From assembly GCF_002095575.1 (NCBI RefSeq), contig NZ_MLJJ01000014.1, positions 1-64,000 of the forward strand: a DNA stretch of 64,000 bases. Direction: 5' to 3'. This DNA is from Pantoea septica. Its GTDB lineage: Bacteria; Pseudomonadota; Gammaproteobacteria; Enterobacterales; Enterobacteriaceae. A model generated the notes under the pieces. The model ran no database searches, was not told where the DNA came from, and saw nothing but the letters and a program-made list of their open reading frames with translations. A program made the translations under genes and the position numbers. Of this stretch, positions 16,602 through 26,315 are shown piece by piece (position 1 is the first letter of the stretch; each line of letters starts with the position of its first letter).

Positions 16602-19600
16602 TACGCCTCCTGAGCGCGGGGCAGTTCCAGTTTGCTGTAGCCCAGCCCGTTAATCTTGCGCACCCGAATCTGTACCGGAATGCGCTCTTTCATCGCCTCG
16701 ACGTGGCTGATGACGCCGATGGTTTTGCCGCTGGCGTTAAGCGCGTCCAGCGCGTCCAGCGCGGTGTCGAGCGTTTCGGCGTCCAGCGTACCGAAGCCCT
16801 CGTCGAGAAACAAAGACTCTATGCGGGTTTTCACGCTGACTAAATCTGAAAGTGCCAGCGCCAGCGCCAGGCTGACCAGAAAACTTTCGCCGCCCGAAAG
16901 GGTGCGGGTGTCGCGCGCGGCGTCCGCCTGCCAGGTATCGATCACGTCCAGCTCAAGCGCGTCGCTGGCGCGGCGCTGCAGCAGATAGCGGCCGTGAAGC
17001 CGATCGAGCTGGCGGTTAGCGAGCGCCACCAGGTGATCCAGCGTCAGCCCCTGCGCGAAGCGGCGGAATTTGTCGCCGCTGGCGGAGCCGATAAGATCGT
17101 TTAGCTGGCTCAACTGGGCCAGCGCCGCTTCATCCTCTTCGATCTGCATCATCAGGCTTTGCTGCTGTTCGCGCAGGCGCGCGTCGCTCTGAAGCTGCTG
17201 TTGCGCCTCGCCCTGCTGGCGCGCATTGTCCCGCAGCGCCAGACGCAGCGCTTCAAGCTGCGCTTCCAGCGCGGCGGCGTTTTCCGCCGTGCCCTCGGGC
17301 CGGCTTTGCTGATGCGCCGCCCGACGCTGGGCCAGCTGCTGCCGCTGTGCCTGCAGCGCCTGGCGCTGCTGCTCAAGCTGCTGTAACCGGCTGCGCAGCG
17401 CGCGCGCCTCTTCTTCCTCCAGCAGCGCGGCGCGCAGGCTGGCTTCGTCGTCAAAGCCGGCGGCGGCCAGCGCGGCGCTGAACAACTGTTGCGCCTCGTG
17501 CAGCCCTCGGCTGACTTTTTCCTGCTGCGCGTCGAGCTCTGCGGCGCGCCCGGCCAGCTGGCTGAGGTGGCTCTGGGTTTTCTGCAGCGCCTCCAGCGCG
17601 GCGGCGAGGGCGGCCTCCTGCTGCTGGATCTGCGCCTGCGTCTGCCGCCGCGCTGCGGCGACGTCGCTATCGCCGAACAGCGCCTGCCGCGTCGCGCGCT
17701 GCTGCGCCAGCGTCGCGTCGCTTTGCGCGCGCTGCTGCTGCAGGGCGTCGAGCCGCTGCCGTTCGCTCTCAACGCGCTGCTGCAGGCTGCTGCACTGCGC
17801 CTCGGCGCGCGCCAGCTGCGGCTGAAGTTGGGCAATCTGCTGCTCGCTCTCGTTCCACTGTCGCCAGCGCTGCTGCTGCTGTTGCAGCCAGCCGTCGCGC
17901 GACGCCGCGTCGGGCAGGGCGAGACCGGCGTCTGTCAGCGCCTGATGCAGCGCGTCGCGGCGCTGTCCCCAGTCGCGCTCTTCCTGTTCCAGACGCTGCG
18001 CCAGCGTCGTCGCGCCCTCTTGCAGGTTAGTGAGCGTTTGCTGGGCCAGCTGAAGCTGCTGCTGATGCTGCTGCAGCGCCTGCTGATGGCGCAGATGCTC
18101 ATCTTTCGCCTGCTGGCGCTGGCGCGCGGCGCTCTCCTGCTGACGCATCAGCTGCTGCAGCTGCTGCTCCTCGCTGCTTTGCTGCTGCTGCCAGGCAGCC
18201 AGCGCGGCGCTGTCTCCCGCATCGAATGTGAGCGCTAGCTCACGCTGTAGAGCCTGCCATTGCTGGGTTAGATCATCCAGCTGTTGGGCATCTGCCGCCA
18301 GTTCCTCCTGCAGCCGCTGCCGTTCGGCCTTCGCCTGCTTAACGGCCTCGCCTTTTTTAATGCCCTGTTCGCGCAGCGCCTCGACCTGCAGCTCCTGTTC
18401 GGCCAGCCGTCGCTGGTTCTCGCTCAGCTGCAGCGCGGCGTAGCGCTCGACCGCCGGGTGCTGGCACGAGCCGCACAGCGGGCACGGCTGCTCGGGTTCC
18501 AGGCGTGCGCGCCAGGCTGCCAGATCGGCGATATGCTGCTCCAGCTCGCAGATCTTTTTGATATCGGCCAGCGACGCCTTCTCGCGCGCGAAGGCGGCGC
18601 GCAGCGTCTGCAGCGTTTCGTCATCCTGTTGCAGCGTCTTTTCTAGCGCGACGAGGCGCTGCTGACGCGCGGCGAGATGCTGATGCAGCGGTGTCCACTG
18701 TGAGGCGAGCACCACCAACTGCTGGCGCAGCGGGCGCCTCGTCTCGCTTTGCGCCAGGCTGGCCTGCAGCGCCTGCGGCGGATGGCGCTGCTCCAGATCG
18801 TCCAGCGCCTGTTGCGCCTGCTCCAGGGCGCTCGCCGCCTGCTGTTCGGCCTGGCTCAGCGGCGTTGCCTGCTGCTCCAGGCGGGCGATCTCCGCCTGCC
18901 GCTGCGCCAGCCTCTGCTGCTGAAGACGCTGCTGCTCGCGCAGCGCCTCCAGCGCGTTTTCGCGCTGCGTCAGCTGGGCGAAGCGCTCCTGCCATAGCGC
19001 CAGCGAAGGGCCCCACTGCGGCAGCGCGCCCTGATCCGCGCGCCACTGCTGCTGTTTCGCCAGCGCGGCCTGCAGGCTGTCGCGCTGTGCCGTTTCCTGC
19101 TGCAGCGCGCGCGCGCTTTGCGTCAGCGCCTGCTGCTGCTGCTCGCTTTCCTGCCGCTGCTGCTGCGCCTGCGCCAGCAGGGCGGCGATCTGCTGGTCGA
19201 GCGGCATCACCTGTTCTGTCAGCAGCGTCTCCTGCGCCTGCTGCTCGCGCAGCGCGGCGTCGCGCGCCGTCTGGGCCGCCTCGCGGCGGCGCAGGTCGCT
19301 CTGCGTTTGCTGCTCGGCGGCCTGGCGCTGCTGTGTGAGCTGCTGCTGCGTCTGCTGCAGGCGCTGCTGCTCATGCAGCAGGCTATCGCGCTGAGCTAAT
19401 TTATCGCGCAGCTTCTCCGCCGGCTCGCTGCGCACCAGCCGCTGGCGATCCGCTTCCGCGTCGCGCCACGCCAGTTCCGCCGCCTCCAGCGCGGCCTGCG
19501 CGGCCTGAATATCGCTGTCGAGCTGCTGCGCCTGGGTCAGCCACTGATGCTGCCTGCGCAGGCTGTCGTTCTGCTGAGTCAGCGCCTGCTCCGCTTCGGT

Positions 19601-20284
19601 CAGCGCGGCCAGCTGCTGCTGCAGCGCGTCGCGCGCCTCGGCGTCGAGCAGCGCCAGGGTGCCGGCGCGGCTGCGCAGGTTCTCCAGCGCCTGCCGCGCC
19701 GCCTTGTGACGCTCGTAGATGGCGACGGAGATCTGGCCGTAGATCTCGGTGCCGGTCAGCTCCTCCAGCAGTTCGGCGCGCTCGCCGGGCTTCGCGTTGA
19801 GGAAGGCGGCGAACTGCCCCTGCGACAGCATCATCGAGCGGGTAAAGCGCTCGAAGTCGAGGCCCGACAGCGACTCGATCAGTTTTAGTTTGTCGTTGAC
19901 CTTGTCCGCGAAGATTTTGTCGTCGATGCAGCGCGCCAGCTCGACGCGCGGCGCCTGCAGCTTGCCGTCGGCCGCGCCGCGCGCGCGGTTCTGGCTCCAG
20001 AAGGCGCGCCAGGCTTCGCCTTTGATCTCGAACTCCACTTCGGCGAGGCATTCGGCGGTGTCGCGCGTCATCAGACCGTTTTGCGTCTGAGACAGCACGC
20101 CGAGGCGCGGCGTCTGGTGATAGAGCGCCAGACAGATGGCGTCGAGCAGGGTGGTTTTGCCTGCGCCGGTCGCGCCGGTTATGGCGAACAGACCGTTGCT
20201 GGCGAAGGGTTCAGCGCGAAAGTCGATAAACCATTCGCCTTTCAGCGCGTTCAGGTTTTTAAAGCGCAGCGTGAGGATTTTCAT
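16601..20284 (-). CDS. sbcC: Exonuclease subunit SbcC
   Basis: This 1227-residue ATPase of the SMC/Rad50 family works with SbcD to cleave DNA hairpins and protein-blocked ends. Walker A is [13 protein letters not shown] (near residue 36), the zinc hook CPLCG sits near residue 620 in the middle of two long coiled coils, the signature [13 protein letters not shown] and Walker [13 protein letters not shown] are near the C terminus. E. coli SbcC has about 1047 residues, so this one is roughly 180 residues longer, with coiled coils very rich in Gln and Ala. Its ATG overlaps the sbcD stop by four bases. Confidence 0.97.
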   Translation of the reverse strand: MKILTLRFKNLNALKGEWFIDFRAEPFASNGLFAITGATGAGKTTLLDAICLALYHQTPRLGVLSQTQNGLMTRDTAECLAEVEFEIKGEAWRAFWSQNRARGAADGKLQAPRVELARCIDDKIFADKVNDKLKLIESLSGLDFERFTRSMMLSQGQFAAFLNAKPGERAELLEELTGTEIYGQISVAIYERHKAARQALENLRSRAGTLALLDAEARDALQQQLAALTEAEQALTQQNDSLRRQHQWLTQAQQLDSDIQAAQAALEAAELAWRDAEADRQRLVRSEPAEKLRDKLAQRDSLLHEQQRLQQTQQQLTQQRQAAEQQTQSDLRRREAAQTARDAALREQQAQETLLTEQVMPLDQQIAALLAQAQQQRQESEQQQQALTQSARALQQETAQRDSLQAALAKQQQWRADQGALPQWGPSLALWQERFAQLTQRENALEALREQQRLQQQRLAQRQAEIARLEQQATPLSQAEQQAASALEQAQQALDDLEQRHPPQALQASLAQSETRRPLRQQLVVLASQWTPLHQHLAARQQRLVALEKTLQQDDETLQTLRAAFAREKASLADIKKICELEQHIADLAAWRARLEPEQPCPLCGSCQHPAVERYAALQLSENQRRLAEQELQVEALREQGIKKGEAVKQAKAERQRLQEELAADAQQLDDLTQQWQALQRELALTFDAGDSAALAAWQQQQSSEEQQLQQLMRQQESAARQRQQAKDEHLRHQQALQQHQQQLQLAQQTLTNLQEGATTLAQRLEQEERDWGQRRDALHQALTDAGLALPDAASRDGWLQQQQQRWRQWNESEQQIAQLQPQLARAEAQCSSLQQRVESERQRLDALQQQRAQSDATLAQQRATRQALFGDSDVAAARRQTQAQIQQQEAALAAALEALQKTQSHLSQLAGRAAELDAQQEKVSRGLHEAQQLFSAALAAAGFDDEASLRAALLEEEEARALRSRLQQLEQQRQALQAQRQQLAQRRAAHQQSRPEGTAENAAALEAQLEALRLALRDNARQQGEAQQQLQSDARLREQQQSLMMQIEEDEAALAQLSQLNDLIGSASGDKFRRFAQGLTLDHLVALANRQLDRLHGRYLLQRRASDALELDVIDTWQADAARDTRTLSGGESFLVSLALALALSDLVSVKTRIESLFLDEGFGTLDAETLDTALDALDALNASGKTIGVISHVEAMKERIPVQIRVRKINGLGYSKLELPRAQEA

Positions 20285-21480
20285 TCGCTCTCCTCAAGCG
20301 AGGCGAGGGTGGAGCGGAACAGGGCGCTGAGGCGCGCATGCTCGGATTCTTCGATATCCTCCGCCAGCGCGATGCGGCGGGCAAAGACCTCTTCCACTTT
20401 TAGCTCGCTCAGGGTTTCGTTTTTTAGCTGCGCCAGGCTGTGCTGGCGCTGTTCGCGGCTGCGGCGCAGCAGCAGGACCTCGACCGGCAGATCGGCGGTC
20501 AGCGCCTCGACGCGGCGCTGCAGATCGCTGAGAAATTCCTGGGTCGTCACCTCAATATCGAGCCATACCGGCTTGTCGCCCTGATGGTCGGCAAAGGGCG
20601 CCAGCTGCGCCTCGATCTCCGCCAGCGAGCCTTTCAGCATTTTCATCGGCTGGAACGGCGGAACGGGCAGCGGCGTCACGCTCTGCAAACCGGCGCGATT
20701 CAGCTCCAGCAAAAAGACGCTTTTCTCGCTGCCGAGCTCGTCGAAGCTGAGGGGGATCGGCGAGCCGCTGTAGCGAATATGATCGCTGTTGGCGACGCGC
20801 TGGGGGCGATGGATATGGCCGAGCGCCACGTAGTCGACGTCGGGAAAAGCCGACGCGGGAAAGGCGTCGAGCGTGCCGATATAGATATCGCGCACCGAAT
20901 CGCTTTTGCTGACGCCGACGGTGGTGAGATGGCCGGTGGCGATCACCGGCAGCGCCAGCGGATGCGCGCGCGCCGCGTCGACGCTGCGCTGATAGTGCGC
21001 GGCGATTGCCTCCAGCAGGCTGAGCTGCTTCTCGCGCCCCGACTGGCCCGCGCGGCTGCGCATAATATCGCGCGGCCGCAGATAGGGAATGGCGCAGAGC
21101 AGCGCGCCCGGTTCGCCGGCGCGGTCGCGCAGCAGCAACAGATTGTGATCCGCCTGCGGCGTGGTGATCACCTGGGTATTCAGGCAGGCGAGCAGGGCGC
21201 GCGACTCGTTGAGCGTGGCGACCGAGTCGTGATTGCCCGCCAGCACCACCAGCTGGCAGCCGGTCGGCTGCAACGCCACCACGAAACGGTTAAAGAGCTC
21301 GCGCGCGTAGCTTGGCGGCGCGCCGCTATCGAAGAGGTCGCCCGCGACGATCAGCGCATCGACCTGATGCTCCTCGATGCGCGCCAGCAGCCAGTCGAGA
21401 AAGGCCTGGTGCTCGGCCGCCCGGCTCTTGTTATAGAAAAACTGACCGAGGTGCCAGTCCGCGGTATGAATGATGCGCAT
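20281..21480 (-). CDS. sbcD: Exonuclease subunit SbcD
   Basis: This 399-residue Mre11-type nuclease carries all phosphoesterase motifs in order: HTADWHLGQ (5-13), GDLFDSG (47-53), GNHDS (82-86), GHLTTVG near 190 and GHIHRPQ near 222, which bind the two Mn ions. With SbcC it forms the SbcCD complex. E. coli SbcD has 400 residues. It is the first gene of the sbcDC operon and diverges from phoB; in E. coli the two share the intergenic region. The shared region here is 195 bases and contains the Pho box. Confidence 0.97.
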   Translation of the reverse strand: MRIIHTADWHLGQFFYNKSRAAEHQAFLDWLLARIEEHQVDALIVAGDLFDSGAPPSYARELFNRFVVALQPTGCQLVVLAGNHDSVATLNESRALLACLNTQVITTPQADHNLLLLRDRAGEPGALLCAIPYLRPRDIMRSRAGQSGREKQLSLLEAIAAHYQRSVDAARAHPLALPVIATGHLTTVGVSKSDSVRDIYIGTLDAFPASAFPDVDYVALGHIHRPQRVANSDHIRYSGSPIPLSFDELGSEKSVFLLELNRAGLQSVTPLPVPPFQPMKMLKGSLAEIEAQLAPFADHQGDKPVWLDIEVTTQEFLSDLQRRVEALTADLPVEVLLLRRSREQRQHSLAQLKNETLSELKVEEVFARRIALAEDIEESEHARLSALFRSTLASLEESE

Positions 21481-21595
21481 AAAACTCCCTGCGGTAATGG
21501 TTTGCCGGAGGATTATACCGGCTATGGCGCAAAAGCGAAAAAAGCTGCGCCGGCTGTCATAAAGCAGTGTTAACGCGCTGATTAAGCGGCTATGT

Positions 21596-21630
21596 TTTTC
21601 ATAAAAGTGTCATAAATCTGACGCATAATG
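21596..21630 (+). promoter_or_regulatory. Pho box and -10 element of phoB
   Basis: TTTTCATAAAAGTGTCATA followed by AATCTGACG is two direct repeats of the CTGTCATA-type PhoB half-site, then CATAATG as the -10 element. This is nearly identical to the E. coli phoB Pho box. A further related sequence, GGCTGTCATAAAGC, starts at 21552. It implies positive autoregulation of phoBR by phosphorylated PhoB. Confidence 0.88.
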
Positions 21631-21675
21631 GCGCCGCATATAACGGTGACAGCAGTCACATCAGCAGGAGTTGCA

Positions 21676-22365
21676 ATGGCTAAGCGCATTTTGGTTGTGG
21701 AAGATGAAGCCCCTATCCGTGAAATGTTGTGCTTTGTTCTGGAGCAGAACGACTACCAGCCCATTGAGGCCGAGGATTATGACAGCGCGGTAGGGAAACT
21801 GATTGAGCCCTGGCCAGATTTAATTCTGCTGGACTGGATGTTGCCGGGCGGCAGCGGCATTCAGTTTATCAAGCACCTCAAGCGCGAAGCCCTGACGCGG
21901 GATATTCCGGTGATGATGCTGACGGCGCGCGGCGAAGAGGAAGATCGCGTGCGCGGTCTGGAAGTGGGCGCGGACGACTACATCACCAAGCCTTTCTCGC
22001 CGAAGGAGCTGATGGCGCGCATCAAGGCGGTTATGCGCCGCATTTCGCCGATGGCGGTGGAAGAGGTGATCGAGATGCAGGGCCTGAGCCTGGACCCTTC
22101 GTCGCACCGCGTGATGTCGGAGTCGACGCCGCTTGAGATGGGCCCGACCGAGTATAAGCTGCTGCACTTCTTTATGACCCATCCCGAACGCGTCTACAGC
22201 CGCGAGCAGCTGCTGAACCACGTCTGGGGCACCAATGTCTATGTGGAAGATCGCACCGTCGACGTGCATATCCGCCGCTTACGTAAGGCGCTGGAAGTTT
22301 CCGGCCACGATCGCATGGTTCAAACCGTTCGCGGAACGGGGTATCGTTTCTCCGCCCGCTACTAA
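21676..22365 (+). CDS. phoB: Phosphate regulon response regulator PhoB
   Basis: This 229-residue regulator starts at the ATG at 21676 after AGGAG. The receiver domain (1-120) has the acidic pocket VEDEAP (9-14), the phosphorylated Asp in LLDWMLPGG (about Asp54), Thr in MLTARGE and Lys in [10 protein letters not shown]. The C-terminal OmpR-type winged helix has [10 protein letters not shown] and [15 protein letters not shown]. PhoB is phosphorylated by PhoR when phosphate is scarce and binds Pho boxes. The frame extends upstream to 21628 but the conserved N terminus fixes the start. Confidence 0.98.
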   Translation: MAKRILVVEDEAPIREMLCFVLEQNDYQPIEAEDYDSAVGKLIEPWPDLILLDWMLPGGSGIQFIKHLKREALTRDIPVMMLTARGEEEDRVRGLEVGADDYITKPFSPKELMARIKAVMRRISPMAVEEVIEMQGLSLDPSSHRVMSESTPLEMGPTEYKLLHFFMTHPERVYSREQLLNHVWGTNVYVEDRTVDVHIRRLRKALEVSGHDRMVQTVRGTGYRFSARY

Positions 22366-22379
22366 ACGGAGTCTTTACC

Positions 22380-23693
22380 GTGCTGGAACGACTCTCCTGG
22401 AAGAGACTGCTCTTCGAGCTGGCGCTGGCCTGCCTGCCGGCGCTGATTATCGGTTTGATTTTCGGCTATCTGCCCTGGCTGCTGCTGATCAGTTTGCTAG
22501 GGATGCTGCTGTGGCACTTCTATAATCTGATGCGGCTGTCGCACTGGCTGTGGGTCGATCGCACCATGACGCCGCCCACCGGACAGGCGAGCTGGGAGCC
22601 GCTGTTTTACGGCCTCTATCAGATGCAGCTGCGCAACCGGCGGCGGCGGCGCGAGCTGGGCAACCTGATCAAACGCTTCCGCAGCGGCGCCGAGACGCTG
22701 CCCGACGCGGTGGTGCTTACCACGGAAGAGGGCGCCATTTTCTGGTGCAACGGTCTGGCGCAGCAGCATCTCGGCCTGCGCTGGCCGGAAGATAACGGCC
22801 AGAATATCCTCAACCTGCTGCGCTATCCGGAGTTCTCCCGCTATATTCGCCAGCGCGATTTCAACAAGCCGCTCACCTTAATTCTTAATAATCAGCGCCA
22901 TATGGAGTTTCGCATCATGCCCTACAGCGAGGGCCAGTGGCTGATGGTGGCGCGTGACGTGACGCAGATGCACCAGCTGGAAGGGGCGCGCCGCAACTTC
23001 TTTGCCAACGTCAGCCATGAGCTGCGCACGCCGCTGACGGTGCTGCAGGGCTATCTGGAGATGATGAACGACTCGGTGATGAACGAGCGCTCGCGCGGCA
23101 AAGCGCTGCAGACCATGCAGGAGCAGACGCGCCGCATGGACAGCCTGGTGCGCCAGCTGCTGACGCTGTCGCGCATCGAGGCGGCGCCGGCCATCGACAT
23201 GAAAGAGACGGTGGACGTGCCGATGATGTTGCACCTGCTGCAGCGCGAAGCGGAGACGCTGAGCGGCGGCCGTCACCAGATCCACTTCCATACCGATCCG
23301 CATCTCAAGGTGCTCGGCGACGACGATCAGCTGCGCAGCGCCCTCTCTAACCTGGTTTACAACGCGGTCAACCATACGCCAGAAGGCACGCGCATCGACA
23401 TCAGCTGGCTGCGCAGCCGGCAGGGGGCGCAGTTCAAAGTCTGCGACAACGGGCCGGGGATTTCAGCCGAGCACCTGCCGCGCCTGACGGAGCGCTTCTA
23501 CCGCGTGGATAAAGCGCGCTCGCGCGCCACCGGCGGCAGCGGACTGGGGCTGGCGATCGTCAAGCACGCCCTTAGCCACCATAATGCGCGACTGGAGATC
23601 ACCAGCATTCCCGATAAAGAGACCTGTTTTACCTTTACCCTGCCGTCAAGGTTGATCGTTAGCGCGGGATTGCAGGAGAATGCCGTCCATTAA
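22380..23693 (+). CDS. phoR: Phosphate regulon sensor kinase PhoR
   Basis: This 437-residue kinase starts at a GTG 14 bases after phoB. Two membrane segments (about 11-30 and 33-52) are followed by a charged region, a PAS domain (about 95-185, [22 protein letters not shown]), the H box [19 protein letters not shown] (His near 213), the N box [12 protein letters not shown], and G boxes DNGPGIS and [11 protein letters not shown]. PhoR lacks a large periplasmic sensor and reads phosphate through the PstSCAB-PhoU complex. The PstS-like gene follows after only six bases up to its first possible start. Confidence 0.97.
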   Translation: MLERLSWKRLLFELALACLPALIIGLIFGYLPWLLLISLLGMLLWHFYNLMRLSHWLWVDRTMTPPTGQASWEPLFYGLYQMQLRNRRRRRELGNLIKRFRSGAETLPDAVVLTTEEGAIFWCNGLAQQHLGLRWPEDNGQNILNLLRYPEFSRYIRQRDFNKPLTLILNNQRHMEFRIMPYSEGQWLMVARDVTQMHQLEGARRNFFANVSHELRTPLTVLQGYLEMMNDSVMNERSRGKALQTMQEQTRRMDSLVRQLLTLSRIEAAPAIDMKETVDVPMMLHLLQREAETLSGGRHQIHFHTDPHLKVLGDDDQLRSALSNLVYNAVNHTPEGTRIDISWLRSRQGAQFKVCDNGPGISAEHLPRLTERFYRVDKARSRATGGSGLGLAIVKHALSHHNARLEITSIPDKETCFTFTLPSRLIVSAGLQENAVH

Positions 23694-23711
23694 CCGTTAA
23701 TGGAACCTCTC

Positions 23712-24647
23712 ATGCGCGCCTTGCTGCTGTTGCTTTCTCTCTTTTCGCCCGCGCTGACGCTGGCGGCGGCGCCTCAGCCCGAAATGCTCACCGGCAACCT
23801 CAGCAGCGTCGGCTCAGACACGCTGGGAACGCTGATGATGCTGTGGAGCGAAGATTTCAGCGCGCGGGCGCCGGGCGTCAATCTACAGGTGCAGGCCTCC
23901 GGCTCCTCCACCGCGCCGACCGCGCTGGCGGCGGGTGCCGCGCAGCTCGGGCCGATGAGCCGCCCGATGCAGGCGGAAGAGCGGCAAACCTTTCAGGCGC
24001 GCTATGGCTACCCCCCGCTCGCCGTGCCGGTGGCGCTCGACGCGCTGGTGGTGGTGGTCAATCAGCGCAATCCGCTGACGCAGATCGATATGCGCCAGCT
24101 CGACGCCATCTTTTCCGTGACGCGCCTGTGCGGCGCGCCGCAGGTGCCAGCGCGCTGGGGCGATATGGGCGTGCGGCAGCCCGACTGGGCGCGGCGACCG
24201 ATTCAGCGCTACGGACGCAACTCCGCCTCGGGCACCTGGGGCTTTTTCAAGCAGCAGGCGTTGTGCAACGGCGATTTTCGCGCCGACGTGGCAGAGTTTC
24301 CCGGCTCGGCCGCCGTGGTGCAGGCGGTCGCCGCCAATCCGCGCAGCATCGGCTACGCCAGCTTCGGTTTCCACCTGAGCGGCGTGAAGATGCTGGCCGT
24401 CACTGACGCGCAGGGCGCGACGGTGGCGCCGGACGCCGATTCTATCCGCAGCGGCCGTTATCCCTGGGCGCGCCCGCTCTATATCTATGTCAATAAGCCC
24501 CCGGGCAAGCCGCTGCCGCCGCTGGTAAACGCCTTTCTTCATCAGGTGCTTTCGCCGCAGGGCCAGCGCCGCGTCAGCGAGGCGGGCTATCTTCCGCTGT
24601 CGGCGGCGCAACGCGATCAGGCTCTGTCTGCGATAGAGGCGAAGTAA
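23712..24647 (+). CDS. PstS-like phosphate-binding periplasmic protein
   Basis: This protein of about 311 residues has a signal peptide (RALLLLLSLFSPALTLAAAP) and a PBP-like fold with PstS signatures: GSDTLGTLM near 35, ASGSSTAPTALAAGAAQLGPMSRP near 65-85 (written here in two parts: ASGSSTAPTAL and AGAAQLGPMSRP), RYGRNSASGTWGFFK near 180 and GYASF near 230. These loops bind phosphate in PstS. The ATG at 23712 has GGAAC nine bases upstream; an in-frame ATG at 23700 is possible. It directly follows phoR, which in E. coli is not followed by such a gene. It is shorter than E. coli PstS (346) and lacks the transporter genes nearby. Confidence 0.85.
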   Translation: MRALLLLLSLFSPALTLAAAPQPEMLTGNLSSVGSDTLGTLMMLWSEDFSARAPGVNLQVQASGSSTAPTALAAGAAQLGPMSRPMQAEERQTFQARYGYPPLAVPVALDALVVVVNQRNPLTQIDMRQLDAIFSVTRLCGAPQVPARWGDMGVRQPDWARRPIQRYGRNSASGTWGFFKQQALCNGDFRADVAEFPGSAAVVQAVAANPRSIGYASFGFHLSGVKMLAVTDAQGATVAPDADSIRSGRYPWARPLYIYVNKPPGKPLPPLVNAFLHQVLSPQGQRRVSEAGYLPLSAAQRDQALSAIEAK

Positions 24648-24725
24648 ACGCTAACGTGAATTTTTTTCAACTCCGCTGAAATTTCTTCTGTTGCAGATAA
24701 GGCGGGCGCGTGCCAATCTGTCTAC

Positions 24726-24749
24726 AGACGTTTAGCCATCCAGATGGCT
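24726..24749 (+). promoter_or_regulatory. Candidate MetJ operator (three tandem met boxes)
   Basis: Three contiguous 8-mers AGACGTTT, AGCCATCC and AGATGGCT fit the met-box consensus AGACGTCT at 7, 5 and 6 of 8 positions. They end one base before an AT-rich TATATATAAC that could hold the -10. Position 62 bases upstream of the methyltransferase start fits MetJ repression. Confidence 0.65.
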
Positions 24750-24810
24750 ATATATAACTTAGCGAAATTATTCCCTGCCGTGATTAACGGTCAGGGTGCC
24801 AGGAGTGAAG

Positions 24811-25914
24811 ATGACCGCACAGACCGCCCCGTTCCGCGCCGATACCGTCGGCAGCTTCCTGCGTCCCGCCGCCATCAAAAACGCGCGCGAGCAGTATGCC
24901 GCCGGCCAGATTGATAAAACCCAGCTGACCCGTATCGAAGATGAAGCGATCCGCGACGTCGTCAGCAAGCAGATCGCCAACGGGCTGCAGGTGGTGACCG
25001 ACGGGGAATTCCGCCGCGCCTGGTGGCACTTCGACTTTTTCGGCGGCCTGGAGGGCGTCGAGCTGTTCGAAGCGGAGCAGGGCATTCAGTTCAACGGCGT
25101 CCAGACCAAAGCGCACGGCGTGCGCGTCGTGGGCAAGCTGGGCTTCCGCGATCACCCGATGCTGGAGCATTTTCGCTTCCTGCAGAGCGTCGCGGGCGAC
25201 GCGGTGCCGAAGATGACCATCCCCAGCCCGAGCGTGCTGCACTTCCGCGGCGGCCGCAAAGTGATCGACGAAAACGTCTATCCCGATCTGGCGGACTACT
25301 TCGACGACCTGGCCGACACCTATAAAACGGCGATCAAAGCCTTTTACGATGCGGGCTGCCGCTATCTGCAGCTGGACGATACCGTCTGGGCCTATCTCTG
25401 CTCGGAAGATCAAAAGCGTCAAATCCGCGAGCGCGGCGACGATCCCGAGCAGCTGGCGCAGACCTACGCCCGCGTGCTCAACAAAGCGCTGGAGGGCAAG
25501 CCCGCCGATCTTACCGTGGGCCTGCACGTCTGCCGCGGCAACTTCCGCTCTACCTGGATCTCTGAAGGCGGCTATGAGCCGGTGGCAGAGATTCTGTTCG
25601 GCGGCGTGAACATCGACGCTTTCTTCCTGGAGTATGACAACGAGCGCGCCGGCGGCTTCGAGCCTCTGCGCTTTATCAAGCCAGGCCACCAGAAAGTGGT
25701 GCTGGGCCTGGTGACCACTAAAAACGGCGAGCTGGAAGATCCGGCGCAGGTGAAGGCGCGTCTGCAGGAGGCGGCGAAGTTCGTCAGCCTTGACCAGATC
25801 TGTCTCAGCCCGCAGTGCGGCTTTGCCTCGACAGAAGAGGGCAACAGCCTGAGCGAAGAGCAGCAGTGGGCGAAGATTCGCCTGGTGGTCGATATCGCCG
25901 GACAGGTGTGGTAA
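24811..25914 (+). CDS. MetE-family (cobalamin-independent) methionine synthase-like protein
   Basis: This 367-residue protein corresponds to the C-terminal catalytic half of MetE, as in Bacillus YxjG/YxjH. It opens with RADTVGSFLRPAAI and carries the zinc ligands of the family: His239 and Cys241 in GLHVCRGN, Glu274 in FFLEYDN and Cys336 in SPQCGFAST. It probably transfers a methyl group to homocysteine or a related thiol from a folate or another small donor; the missing MetE N-terminal half means the donor is uncertain. The start follows CCAGGAG at 24797. A met-box array upstream ties it to the methionine regulon. Confidence 0.88.
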   Translation: MTAQTAPFRADTVGSFLRPAAIKNAREQYAAGQIDKTQLTRIEDEAIRDVVSKQIANGLQVVTDGEFRRAWWHFDFFGGLEGVELFEAEQGIQFNGVQTKAHGVRVVGKLGFRDHPMLEHFRFLQSVAGDAVPKMTIPSPSVLHFRGGRKVIDENVYPDLADYFDDLADTYKTAIKAFYDAGCRYLQLDDTVWAYLCSEDQKRQIRERGDDPEQLAQTYARVLNKALEGKPADLTVGLHVCRGNFRSTWISEGGYEPVAEILFGGVNIDAFFLEYDNERAGGFEPLRFIKPGHQKVVLGLVTTKNGELEDPAQVKARLQEAAKFVSLDQICLSPQCGFASTEEGNSLSEEQQWAKIRLVVDIAGQVW

Positions 25915-25934
25915 TGCTGTAAACTTGTGCAAAC

Positions 25935-25955
25935 AGGCGCGTAAAACGCGCCTTT
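25935..25955 (+). terminator. Terminator after the MetE-family gene
   Basis: AGGCGCG and CGCGCCT pair around TAAAA and are followed by TTT, 20 bases after the stop. Confidence 0.8.
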
Positions 25956-26315
25956 TGTGCATCATGCCGTACACTTACGCTGAAATTTCTTACGCGCTGC
26001 AGAAAAAATAAGCACATCATCTGATGCCCTGCGGAGATATATCCGAGATATTCACTATTTTTGCTCTGTTTTCCGTCATAACCTTCTGGTTTTCCGATCC
26101 CGTATTGCCTTTCTCCGCTATAAACGTTCTACTTACGGCCGTTGTCGTAGCATCCCACTTGTGAACAGAACAAAAGCAGCTTAATTCACCTGCGCGACAC
26201 GATTAAGGCAAGCACGATGCGCTGGCATTGCGCGCTAAATCGTTGTCAACGCGCGGTCTGGGGACAACATAAACCCAACTTCCACCGCAACACTCGTAAC
26301 AGGCAATACAGTTGT
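25956..26315 (+). other. Long leader region of brnQ, no gene supported
   Basis: These 360 bases between a terminator and brnQ hold no convincing gene. The first 270 are relatively AT-rich compared with the flanking coding DNA, which fits a promoter region and a long 5' leader. Only very short open frames are visible and none has a good ribosome-binding site. Regulation by leucine-responsive Lrp or a leader RNA is possible but not shown by a motif. Confidence 0.5.

Noticed and set aside
25964..26011. 15-codon frame MPYTYAEISYALQKK upstream of brnQ as a possible leader peptide
   Set aside because: No ribosome-binding site, rich in Tyr rather than Leu/Ile/Val, and located right beside the preceding gene's terminator.
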